Source: VAZQ01 sp963756715
GTDB lineage: Bacteria; Pseudomonadota; Alphaproteobacteria; Rhizobiales; Xanthobacteraceae
NCBI GenBank assembly: GCA_963756715.1
Contig: CAVWOV010000001.1
Location: forward strand, 1-64,000
Length of the DNA stretch: 64,000 nucleotides
Direction of reading: 5' to 3'
In this document: positions 57,616 through 64,000 of the stretch, in pieces
Layout of the letters: each line of letters opens with the position of its first letter
Position numbering within the stretch: position 1 is the first letter of the stretch
Translations under genes and position numbers: made by a program
The notes under the pieces: generated by a model
The model's database searches: none
Seen by the model: only the letters and a program-made list of their open reading frames with translations
Told to the model about the DNA's origin: nothing

Positions 57616-58086
57616 TCAGGCACTCTTCGGTTTGTTCCGAGCGCGGACGGGACGAGCGGCCGCCCGCTTCGACGCGTTCAGCGCCACGGCGGCGCGGACG
57701 AGTGCCTTCAACGCCTTTTCGTCGATCTTGTCGCCCTCATGAAGATCGATGGCGCGCCGCACGTTGCCGTCGAGGCTGGCGTTGAACAAGCCGGAAGGAT
57801 CGGCGAGCGCGGCGCCGTTGGCGAAGGTCAACTTGACGGCGGTCTTGTAAGTCTCGCCGGTGCAGATGATTCCGTCGCGCTCCCACACCGGCACGCCCAG
57901 CGGGTTCGACGGCTTTCTCCATTTCACCTCTTCGACCACGTCGGGGCAGGCCGCCTTGATCAGCGCGCGGACCCTGGCGAGCGTCTCGCCGCGCCAATCG
58001 CCCAGCTCCTTGATCCGTGCATCGATCAGCCGAGCCGGAGAGGCTGTTCCTTTTGCGTCTTTCGCGGCGCTCTTGTTCGTCGTCAT
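57616..58086 (-). CDS. DUF1801 domain protein
   Basis: A 156-residue YdhG-type protein: LIDARIKELGDWRGETLARVRALIKAACPDVVEEVKWRKPSNPLGVPVWERDGIICTGETYKTAVKLTFANGAAL, followed by LDGNVRRAIDLHEGDKIDEKALKALVRAAVALN. The family binds small ligands and is found with iron or stress genes; its role is unknown. ATG 58086 is used. A second, different DUF1801 protein follows. Confidence 0.85.
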   Translation of the reverse strand: MTTNKSAAKDAKGTASPARLIDARIKELGDWRGETLARVRALIKAACPDVVEEVKWRKPSNPLGVPVWERDGIICTGETYKTAVKLTFANGAALADPSGLFNASLDGNVRRAIDLHEGDKIDEKALKALVRAAVALNASKRAAARPVRARNKPKSA

Positions 58087-58193
58087 GGGGTCTCTTTCGT
58101 CACGGTGAACGCCCCTCCCCGGCCCTGAGTACAACCGGTCATCGCCGATCGCCATCGCATTTTTCCATCCGTCGTCGCCGGATGGAAAAGCGT

Positions 58194-58256
58194 CATCCGG
58201 GGTTTACCCGCACCGGAGACGGCCCCTCGATTGCGCTGCTCTCGATCCGGCTACGC
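58194..58256. repeat. GTAGCC...CATCCGG palindromic repeat, partial copy
   Basis: CATCCGGGGTTTACCCGCACCGGAGACGG...GATCCGGCTAC is a degenerate copy of the repeat seen complete at 58720-58800 and 59622-59704. It overlaps the 3' end of the second DUF1801 gene. Confidence 0.6.
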
Positions 58257-58647
58257 GCCGAGGCGTTGCCGGATGTCGTGGTAGGCGGCTGCGATCAAAT
58301 CGCCCAAAGCCTCGGCGTCGAGTTCTTTGCCGGGGCGCAGCTTGACGTGACGCATGCGCTTGCCGGCGCCTTCGAGCAGGCCGGCGGGATCGGCGAGCAT
58401 CGCGCCCTGGAAGAAGCCGACACTCGCATGCGCCTTGAACGCGTTGACGTAGCCGAACGGCGCGTCCCCCACGCAGGCGACCGGACAGCCGTCGTGCAGC
58501 AGTTCGCGGACATCGTGCGCCGCAGCCGCGCATGCGCTCGAACCATGTCCGCGTCATCAATCGGAACGGATCGGCGAAGTCGGAGAACCAAGCCTCGATC
58601 CGCGGGTCGCGTCGGACTGCATTGTTGAACCGCAGCAGATCGTTCAT
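58251..58647 (-). pseudogene. DUF1801 domain protein, one frameshift
   Basis: The start is ATG 58647 (MNDLLRFNNAVRRDPRIEAWFSDFADPFRLMTRTWFERMR). A frame change near 58530 leads to VGDAPFGYVNAFKAHASVGFFQGAMLADPAGLLEGAGKRMRHVKLRPGKELD, ending at TAG 58251. Together these form a 130-residue DUF1801 protein of another subgroup than its neighbour. Its end overlaps a palindromic repeat. Confidence 0.8.
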
Positions 58648-58719
58648 CTGATGAGGATGCCAGCTTGTCCGGCGTCCGTCGAGCAACGCCGAGAGCGTAG
58701 GGCGGGTAGCAAGCAGTCG

Positions 58720-58800
58720 GTAGCCCGGATGAAGCGGAAGCGAAATCCGGGGCTGCATCCCTGTGGGACCCCGGATTACGCTGCGCTCCATCCGGGTTAC
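58720..58800. repeat. GTAGCCCGGAT...ATCCGGGTTAC palindromic repeat
   Basis: GTAGCCCGGATGAAGCG at one end pairs with CGCTCCATCCGGGTTAC at the other, with an inner ATCCGGGG/CCCCGGAT stem. It is a REP-like element of a family frequent in proteobacteria and lies just before the HEPN gene. Confidence 0.8.
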
Positions 58801-58872
58801 GTTTGCTTTGCCGTTGCAAAGCCACGCGGGCACCATAGGTAGCCGAAAGAATCGTCGCCACGTGAGCAGCCA

Positions 58873-59616
58873 ATGGAAATTATCAGCGCGCCTCCGCCTC
58901 TGAAGACTACCAATCCAGAGATTATTTCCTTGCGCGCGCATGTGCAGGCGGCTCAGGACGAATTTGATTTGGCCGTCGTTTGTCATGAAGTGTGGAAACC
59001 GACCGCCTATGACAAAGACCTGCATCAGCGAATGGGTGTTTCCTACGCCACGAACGCATTCCGGGTCATAGTGACGGCTCTTCGACGCGAAATGTTGCTG
59101 GCACTGATGCGGCTCTGGGATAAAGGCAAACGGAATGTCCGACTACACGACATCGGCAGAAGGCTGAGTGACATTGACGGTCGCCTTGTCGACGCTCTGG
59201 CGGTCGATCGGGCGGCACGCTTCCATGATGTTCATATCGAAGCCGAGATGCGGGAGGATATGCGTCGGCAAGCAAAGGAGGTAACCGACTTAATCAAGGA
59301 CAACTCTAAGGGTGGTCGGAATGAGACCATCATTGAAAAGCTGCGCACCGTGCGTCATGAGCGGCTCGCGCATCGTCAGATTGAACCTGCAGCGGCAACC
59401 GGACCCGGCCTCACCGACGACGAGATTAAATCTTTCTATCAGGACAACTCGAAGATAATCGGGATCTTGCTCAGTCTGGTTTCGGGCATTGGCTATGACC
59501 CGGAGCAAACCGGCGAAGTGTTCCGGCACCATGCCTCGTTCTTTTGGGCTGCGGTGCGCGGGGAGAGGACCGAAGGGCACCCTAATTGTGAACCGCCGAA
59601 CACCGCTTCTTCGTGA
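58873..59616 (+). CDS. HEPN-domain protein, AbiU2-like
   Basis: A 247-residue soluble, mostly helical protein. ALRREMLLALMRLWDKGKRNVRLHDIGRRLSD (residues 70-100) resembles the AbiU2 group of HEPN proteins, named after a lactococcal abortive-infection gene. The motif R161-H-E-R-L-A-H167 is the R-x5-H pattern of HEPN ribonuclease sites. It lies between two copies of a REP-like repeat and upstream of the phosphoribosyltransferase gene. RNA cleavage and a defence role are inferred, not shown. No toxin-antitoxin partner is obvious directly beside it. Confidence 0.65.
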   Translation: MEIISAPPPLKTTNPEIISLRAHVQAAQDEFDLAVVCHEVWKPTAYDKDLHQRMGVSYATNAFRVIVTALRREMLLALMRLWDKGKRNVRLHDIGRRLSDIDGRLVDALAVDRAARFHDVHIEAEMREDMRRQAKEVTDLIKDNSKGGRNETIIEKLRTVRHERLAHRQIEPAAATGPGLTDDEIKSFYQDNSKIIGILLSLVSGIGYDPEQTGEVFRHHASFFWAAVRGERTEGHPNCEPPNTASS

Positions 59617-59621
59617 AGTAA

Positions 59622-59704
59622 GTAGCCCGGATCGAGTGAAGCGAAATCCGGGACTTACCCGCGCCGGAGGACGAAGCCAGATTGCGTTGCGCCATCCGGG
59701 CTAC
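59622..59704. repeat. GTAGCCCGGAT...CATCCGGGCTAC palindromic repeat
   Basis: The second complete copy of the element at 58720-58800: GTAGCCCGGATCGAGTGAAGCG pairs with CGCCATCCGGGCTAC. It begins six bases after the HEPN stop. The two copies bracket the HEPN gene, and both ends are conserved. Confidence 0.8.
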
Positions 59705-59758
59705 GCTTGCTGGTCGTGTATATATTGCCTGTGGGGATGGCCATAAGGGTGCTCACAA

Positions 59759-60349
59759 ATGCAAGTCAATGTTCGAGAGATCAAAGGGAATTGGGATGGT
59801 GGGTATGTTCTCGACAAACACACACTCTCCAGCACATTCATCGGATACAATGAACACGGCCACGCGCAATTCGATACAAAGAGGTCTGAGGCTGGCGAAT
59901 CACTGTTCCAACTAAAGTATCGAAATGGCAAAGATCAGGCCGCGCTGCTGGCACAGCAAGTTGCTACAAGTATTGTGCCAATGTTCGAGAAACTTGAATT
60001 GATTATTCCGATGCCGGCATCGACCGTTCGCGCTTGGCAACCGGTTGATGAAGTCGCTAAAGAGTTAGGCAAGCTGATCGGCATACCGGTCATTGAGGGA
60101 GCCTTGGTTAAGCTGCCTCAGGAGGTTCAGGGACTACAGCTTAAAAACTTGACCACAAAAGAAGAGAAGCTTGCTGCGCTTGCAGGGCGGTTCGCCGTGA
60201 AGGACGTGATAACGAACGAAGGACATTGGAATGCCCTATTATTTGATGATCTGTTCGATACCGGCGCGACGATGGAGGCGGCGACAACACTGCTGAGGAC
60301 ATACCCGAAGCTCAATAAGATATTTGTTGCAGCCCTGACTTGGAGTTGA
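59759..60349 (+). CDS. ComF-like phosphoribosyltransferase, orphan
   Basis: A 196-residue type I phosphoribosyltransferase. The PRPP loop is LLFDDLFDTGATMEAATTLL (residues 160-178; D163, D164, D167-T-G-A-T). The earlier LKYRNGKDQAALLAQQV and LELIIPMPASTVRAWQPVDEVAKELG match the ComF subgroup. Its N-terminal 45 residues have no zinc finger, unlike ComF. It is much more AT-rich than the surrounding genes. The next gene starts 2 bases after its stop, so the two are one operon. The base or other acceptor is unknown. Not part of any purine or pyrimidine pathway seen here. Confidence 0.8.
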   Translation: MQVNVREIKGNWDGGYVLDKHTLSSTFIGYNEHGHAQFDTKRSEAGESLFQLKYRNGKDQAALLAQQVATSIVPMFEKLELIIPMPASTVRAWQPVDEVAKELGKLIGIPVIEGALVKLPQEVQGLQLKNLTTKEEKLAALAGRFAVKDVITNEGHWNALLFDDLFDTGATMEAATTLLRTYPKLNKIFVAALTWS

Positions 60350-60351
60350 AG

Positions 60352-60912
60352 ATGATGACGACGGTGTTTGTCGCCGGTTCGATGAACATAAAGCGTCTCA
60401 ATCGGCAATTTGTTGATCGTGTCGCGAAGATTGTCGCGTCTGAATTCGACATCGTTGTGGGTGACGCTGATGGCTCGGATACGTCGATCCAAGAAACGCT
60501 CGTTGAAATGAGAGCCGAGAAAGTGACCGTATATTGTAGCGGATCAGAGCCGCGCAACAACGTCGGCGGCTGGAAGGTGCACAATGTTTTCCCTGATGCT
60601 CCCGAAGGCACACGCGCCTATTTCACTGCGAAGGATATCGAAATGGCAAAGATCGCGGACTTCGGATTGATGATGTGGGATGCAAAGAGCACAGGGACCC
60701 TCAGCAATGTTATTGAGCTTCTGCGACGCGGTAAGAAATCGGTTGTTTTTGTGAACAAACACAATGAATTCATCACTGTCTCAACACCGATTGGTCTCAA
60801 CGATCTTGTTGATACAATGTCAGAAGGCGCGAGGGCGAAGGCCGATAGCAAGATCGGTCTTGCATCCACTCTCGCTGGCTTCGCGAGGCAGCAGTTCCCG
60901 CTGCCGCTCTGA
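60352..60912 (+). CDS. SLOG-like Rossmann nucleotide-binding protein
   Basis: A 186-residue protein. VFVAGSMNIKRLNRQFVDRVAKIVASEFDIVVGDADGSDTSIQETL (residues 5-50) has the glycine-rich start and the GDAxGxD motif seen in SLOG/DUF2493-type domains. ADFGLMMWDAKSTGTLSNVIELLRRGKKSVVFV (residues 102-133) is a second conserved Rossmann part. SLOG domains bind or cleave nucleotide derivatives (LOG, DprA) and appear in conflict systems. It is tightly coupled to the phosphoribosyltransferase and shares its low GC. ATG 60352 has GGAG six bases upstream. Confidence 0.65.
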   Translation: MMTTVFVAGSMNIKRLNRQFVDRVAKIVASEFDIVVGDADGSDTSIQETLVEMRAEKVTVYCSGSEPRNNVGGWKVHNVFPDAPEGTRAYFTAKDIEMAKIADFGLMMWDAKSTGTLSNVIELLRRGKKSVVFVNKHNEFITVSTPIGLNDLVDTMSEGARAKADSKIGLASTLAGFARQQFPLPL

Positions 60913-60920
60913 CCGGCCCA

Positions 60921-60987
60921 GTAACCCACCACTTCGCTTGTGGCAAACTCGGCCGGTGGGTTACGCGCCTTCGGCGCTAACCCACCC
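60921..60987. repeat. GTAACCCACC palindromic repeat cluster
   Basis: GTAACCCACC (60921-60930), GGTGGGTTAC (60955-60964), a GCGCCTTCGGCGC hairpin and TAACCCACC (60978-60986) form interlocking inverted repeats. They begin nine bases after the SLOG gene and could terminate its transcript. Confidence 0.75.
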
Positions 60988-61033
60988 TTGTAATAGCGAA
61001 ACCGCTTATCGTCCGGTCGTTCCGAAAGGAATG

Positions 61034-61063
61034 CTCTGCCGCGGATGACTGTCCGCGGCAGAG
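61034..61063 (+). ncRNA. Perfect hairpin upstream of the IS110 transposase, possible bridge-RNA part
   Basis: CTCTGCCGCGGA (61034-61045) and TCCGCGGCAGAG (61052-61063) form a perfect 12-bp stem with a 6-base loop, 135 bases before the transposase. It may belong to the bridge RNA of the element, or be a terminator or boundary structure. Confidence 0.35.
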
Positions 61064-61197
61064 CGGCTGGCGATCGGATCGAACCCACCCTGAGCAGTTG
61101 TGGCTGCCCCGTAGCGTGATCGTCGTCAGCGCCTTCATCGGACCCGGATGGTTGCCGGAACAACCTGGTTCGCTTCACAAGGCAGGGGTCGACGAAG

Positions 61198-62151
61198 ATG
61201 ACGGAGATTAGCATGGTGGTGGCCGGTATCGATACGGCCAAGGACAAGCTCGACGTCGCAGTCCATGGTCGGGCCGAAAGCTGGCAGGTGGAGAATACGC
61301 TGCGTGGCTGGAGATGTTTGCGTTCGGAACTGACCAAGATCGGCGTGTCGCGGGTCGGAATCGAGGCGAGCGGCGGCTATGAGCGTGGTGTGGTCAAGCA
61401 CTTGCGAGGCCAAGGCTTCGTCGTCCTGGTGCTGCAGCCGATCCAGGTTCGCGCCTATGCGCGCTTGCACCTGCGCCGTGCCAAGAACGATGCCCTCGAT
61501 GCGGTTCTCATCGCAGCCTGCGCGGCCGCGATCGAAGCCCCAAGGATCGAGCCGGATGCACGGCTGATCGCGCTTGCCGACCATCTGACCTTTGTGGAGC
61601 AGATCGAGGAGGACATCGCGCGTCTCAAGACCCGGCTCGAGCATATCCACGACGTTCGCATCCGGAAGATCGTCATTGCCGATATCGCTCGCCTGAAGGC
61701 GCGGCGGATCGCGGAACTGCTCAGGATCGCTGGAAGGCTGCGTAACCATGACGATCTCGCCCAGCGGCTCGATCTCGTACTCAGCGTTCCCGGCATCGGC
61801 GAACGGACCGCGCTCGCGCTGGTGATCCGAATGCCCGAGCTCGGCCGCATCAGTCGCGAGCAGGCGGCAGCTCTCGCAGGGCTCGCGCCCTTCGACGACG
61901 ACAGTGGAAAGCACAAAGGCCAGCGTCATATCGCCGGCGGCCGCGGGCGCCTGCGGCGCTCCCTCTACGCCGCAGCGCTCCCGGCCGCCTTCCGCTGGAA
62001 CAAGGCTCTGATCGATCTCTATGCCCGGCTCATCGCAAGCGGAAAGGCTCACAACGTGGCTCTCGTCGCCTGCGCCAGGAAGCTTCTGATCTACGCCAAC
62101 ACCGTCGTCGCGCGCGGCACACCATGGGTCAATAAATCCGCCGCGATTTAA
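61198..62151 (+). CDS. IS110 family transposase
   Basis: A 317-residue DEDD transposase. The RuvC-like domain has D12 (VAGIDTAKDKLDVAV), E56 (RVGIEASGGYERGV), and D98/D101 (RRAKNDALDAVLIAAC). A central coiled coil is followed by the Tnp domain LSVPGIGERTALALVIRMPELGRISREQAAALAGLAPFDDDSGKHKG. GGRGRLRRSLYAAAL contains the conserved serine S255. IS110 enzymes use a bridge RNA to join donor and target DNA. The gene is intact and may be active. It ends 28 bases before the convergent 3-hydroxyanthranilate dioxygenase stop. Confidence 0.95.
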   Translation: MTEISMVVAGIDTAKDKLDVAVHGRAESWQVENTLRGWRCLRSELTKIGVSRVGIEASGGYERGVVKHLRGQGFVVLVLQPIQVRAYARLHLRRAKNDALDAVLIAACAAAIEAPRIEPDARLIALADHLTFVEQIEEDIARLKTRLEHIHDVRIRKIVIADIARLKARRIAELLRIAGRLRNHDDLAQRLDLVLSVPGIGERTALALVIRMPELGRISREQAAALAGLAPFDDDSGKHKGQRHIAGGRGRLRRSLYAAALPAAFRWNKALIDLYARLIASGKAHNVALVACARKLLIYANTVVARGTPWVNKSAAI

Positions 62152-62179
62152 TGGTTGCTACGGGCCAAATCATCCCGCT

Positions 62180-62725
62180 CTAAATCTTCACCCAGCCGGC
62201 CGGCGGCATCCTGCCGGGATGCACGGCGCCGCAGTTCTTGCAGGTGCGCGCATCGGTGTCGGCGTAGAACGCCTCGTAGAGCGGCGGCAGGTCCTTCACC
62301 AGGTGCTGCACCTTGACCTCGATGCGGTGAATGAGATTGCCGCATTCGAAGCAATACCAGTTGAAGGCATCGAGCGCGTGCGGGCGCGCCGCCTCGACCA
62401 CCAGGCCGACCGAGCCGTCCTGCGGCCGCTGCGGCGAGTGCGGCACGTGCGGCGGCAGCAGGAACACTTCGCCCTCGCGGATCGGCACGTCGTAGAACTT
62501 GCCGTCGTCCACCACCTTGAGCACCATGTCGCCCTTGAGCTGGTAGAAGAACTCCTCGACCGGATCGTCGTGATAGTCGGTGCGGGCGTTCGGCCCGCCC
62601 ACCACCTGCACGGTCATCTCGCCGTCCTCGAACACCTTCTTGTTGCTGACCGGCGGCTTGAGCAGGTGCTGGTTCTCGGCGATCCATTTCTGGAAGTTGA
62701 AGGCGTGCAGCCGTCCGGTGGTCAT
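62180..62725 (-). CDS. nbaC: 3-hydroxyanthranilate 3,4-dioxygenase
   Basis: A 181-residue cupin that opens 3-hydroxyanthranilate to 2-amino-3-carboxymuconate semialdehyde (kynurenine or 2-nitrobenzoate breakdown). The iron-binding motif is DYHDDPVEEFFYQLKGDMVLKVVDDG, followed by FLLPPHVPHSPQRP. The second, rubredoxin-like metal site uses WYCFECGNLIHR and ARTCKNCGAVH (two CxxC pairs), as in bacterial forms. The ATG at 62725 has AGGAGAAG before it. It is the downstream gene of a group with a DHDPS-family enzyme and a TctC protein. Confidence 0.94.
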   Translation of the reverse strand: MTTGRLHAFNFQKWIAENQHLLKPPVSNKKVFEDGEMTVQVVGGPNARTDYHDDPVEEFFYQLKGDMVLKVVDDGKFYDVPIREGEVFLLPPHVPHSPQRPQDGSVGLVVEAARPHALDAFNWYCFECGNLIHRIEVKVQHLVKDLPPLYEAFYADTDARTCKNCGAVHPGRMPPAGWVKI

Positions 62726-62769
62726 GGTCTTCTCCTCGAACTCGTCGTGTCCCGGACGGACACGACAGT

Positions 62770-63746
62770 CTACGCCGCCGTCGACTGCACGCGGTCGAGT
62801 TTCAGTCCGCAGCTCTCGAGCGCGCGCCGCGTCGCCTCCTTCTCGGCCTCGGTCAGCGCCAGCATCGGCCGGCGCACCGCGCCGCCCGCCTGGCCGAGCA
62901 GCTCCTGCCAGTATTTCGAATGGGCGTGGAATTTCTCCGGCGGGCGCGTGCGGCGGAATGCCTCGCGCACCGGATTGAGGCTGTCGCGCACCGCCTTGGC
63001 GCGGGCGACCTCGCCGCGGAACGCCAGGTCGGTGTATTCGCGCATGCGGCGGTCGATCTTCGTCTGCAGCGTGTAGGGCGGCGACGAGCAGAGATAGAGC
63101 TGCCAGCCGAGCTCGACGATGTTGTCGAACCACTCGTCCTCCGACGCGGTGCTCACCAGGATCTTGTCGCCGGCGAGCCTGCGTGAGCCGCGCATACATC
63201 TCGCGCGGGCACGCTGTATTTGATCGCCACCACGTTGGGCAGTTCGGCGATCCGCGCGCACAGCTCCGGGCTCATCAGGTAGCCGGAGTCCGGATGGCTC
63301 CAGAGCGCGATGCCGATGCCGACCTGCTCGCTGATGTAGCGGTAGTATTCGTAGAGCGTCTCGTCCTGCTTGTGCAGGAAGTGCAGCACCGGCGCGTGCA
63401 CCACGATGTAGTCCGAGCCGATCGCCTCGGCATGGCGGGCGAGGTCGAGCACGACGTCGAGGTTCTGGTCGGAGCACGACATGATGGTCCGGCTGCCGCC
63501 GATCTCCTCGACCGCGGTGTCGAACAGCCGTTTCCGTTCGGCGACCGACATGGCGTAGAACTCGCCCTGTTTGCCGCCGACAAACACGCCGTCGACGCCG
63601 AGGTCGGCGACCCAGTGGCGGAGATTGCGGCGGAAGCCGGCCTCGTCGATCGCGAGATCGGGCGGAAACGGCGTCTGGGCGGCCGCCCAGATGCCGCGGA
63701 AGTGCTCGCGGGCGTAGGCCTTGGCGTCGCGTCGGGTGTAGTCCAT
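62770..63746 (-). pseudogene. Dihydrodipicolinate synthase family protein, one frameshift
   Basis: A TIM-barrel aldolase of about 325 residues. The start is ATG 63746: RDAKAYAREHFRGIWAAAQTPF, then VDGVFVGGKQGEFYAMSVAERKRLFDTAVEEIGG, DYIVVHAPVLHFLHKQDETLYEYYRYISEQVGIGIALWSHP, and NVVAIKYSVP with the Schiff-base lysine. A break near 63185 leads to LAGDKILVSTASEDEWFDNIVELGWQLYLCSSPPY and the helical end. It is not the lysine-pathway DapA but a catabolic relative, probably acting on a product of the neighbouring ring-cleavage pathway. Confidence 0.85.
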
Positions 63747-63757
63747 GGCGGGCGTAC

Positions 63758-64000
63758 CTATTTGATCAGGTTGGCGATTTTGTCCACGATCGGCTTCGGC
63801 GTGGCGTAGATTTTGGCCACCAGTGCGGCGAGATGCGCGCCGTCCTCGGGCTCGATATCGAGCTTCGATTTGCGCGCTTCCGCGGCGAATTTAGCGTCTT
63901 TCATCGTGGCGTTGAAGGCATTGCGCAGCATTTCCAATCGGTTGGCCGGTAAATCCGGCGGCGCCACGAACGGCCGGCCGATGCCCTGCCCGGCATAGAG
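63758..64000 (-). CDS. TctC-type substrate-binding protein, C-terminal part only
   Basis: The window cuts this gene. The readable end is LYAGQGIGRPFVAPPDLPANRLEMLRNAFNATMKDAKFAAEARKSKLDIEPEDGAHLAALVAKIYATPKPIVDKI, the typical C-terminal lobe of a tripartite tricarboxylate transporter binding protein. It lies 11 bases upstream of the DHDPS-family gene on the same strand, so it probably imports the substrate for this group. Confidence 0.85.
   Translation of the reverse strand, partial: LYAGQGIGRPFVAPPDLPANRLEMLRNAFNATMKDAKFAAEARKSKLDIEPEDGAHLAALVAKIYATPKPIVDKIANLIK

Larger units (their letters stand above)
61030..62165 (+). mobile_element. IS110-family insertion sequence
   Basis: One intact transposase gene with about 165 bases of non-coding sequence before it, which is where the IS110 group encodes its bridge RNA. 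IS110 elements lack clear terminal inverted repeats, so both ends are approximate. The right end must lie before the convergent dioxygenase stop at 62180. Confidence 0.6.

Overview
The window is a GC-rich (about 65% by eye) chromosomal segment of an alphaproteobacterium of the order Hyphomicrobiales, most like the Bradyrhizobium/Rhodopseudomonas/Xanthobacteraceae group. The clues are the block hrcA-grpE-dnaK-dnaJ-pyrF-dapB-nth, the block lptC-lptA-lptB-rpoN-hpf-ptsN, DUF1150 genes next to hsp20, a DUF4403 protein, many TctC-type binding proteins and several small palindromic repeat families.

Layout. 1-4.6 kb: a broken secreted protein and a small aromatic ring-cleavage group (amidohydrolase, GMC oxidoreductase, LigB-type dioxygenase). 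4.8-12 kb: heat-shock genes hrcA, grpE, dnaK and dnaJ, with an AlkB demethylase. 12-19.3 kb: a PmtA-like methyltransferase, an FMN reductase, pyrF, a double DUF1330 gene, dapB and gpmI, with an encapsulin plus dye-decolorizing peroxidase pair inserted between dapB and gpmI. 19.5-27.6 kb: a polysaccharide deacetylase, Ada/Ogt, Nth, several membrane or periplasmic proteins, a Tat-exported amine oxidase and a Dph6-like protein. 27.6-36.4 kb: the translation block pheT-pheS-rplT-rpmI-infC, with a DUF559 endonuclease between pheS and pheT. 36.5-41 kb: an orphan protein, an SDR protein, queG, a GST-fold protein and uppP. 41.3-43.9 kb: a TIR-membrane-TPR protein with almost identical repeats. 44-54 kb: an NDUFA9-like protein, tRNA-Leu(CAG), gentisate dioxygenase, RNase D, LPS transport and sigma-54 genes, and a heat-shock operon hsp20-DUF1150-DUF1150. 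54-58.6 kb: metabolic genes. 58.7-62.2 kb: an accessory island of lower GC holding a HEPN (AbiU2-like) protein, a ComF-type phosphoribosyltransferase, a SLOG-like Rossmann protein and an IS110 transposase. 62.2-64 kb: 3-hydroxyanthranilate dioxygenase, a DHDPS-family enzyme and a partial TctC protein.

The strongest candidate for an undescribed system is the phosphoribosyltransferase-SLOG gene pair at 59759-60912. The two genes are 2 bases apart, have a base composition unlike their surroundings, and sit beside a HEPN gene and an insertion sequence. Second in interest are the encapsulin nanocompartment, whose peroxidase still carries its cargo-loading tail, and the TIR-TPR receptor-like protein.

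Sequence quality matters here. At least 25 single-base-type frameshifts interrupt otherwise full-length genes, including essential ones (pheS, pheT, dapB, gpmI). They cluster at 0-1, 14.4-19 and 27-31.4 kb, with isolated cases near 39.3, 58.5 and 63.2 kb. They are more likely assembly errors than real decay. Such genes are listed over their full reconstructed span and typed as pseudogenes.
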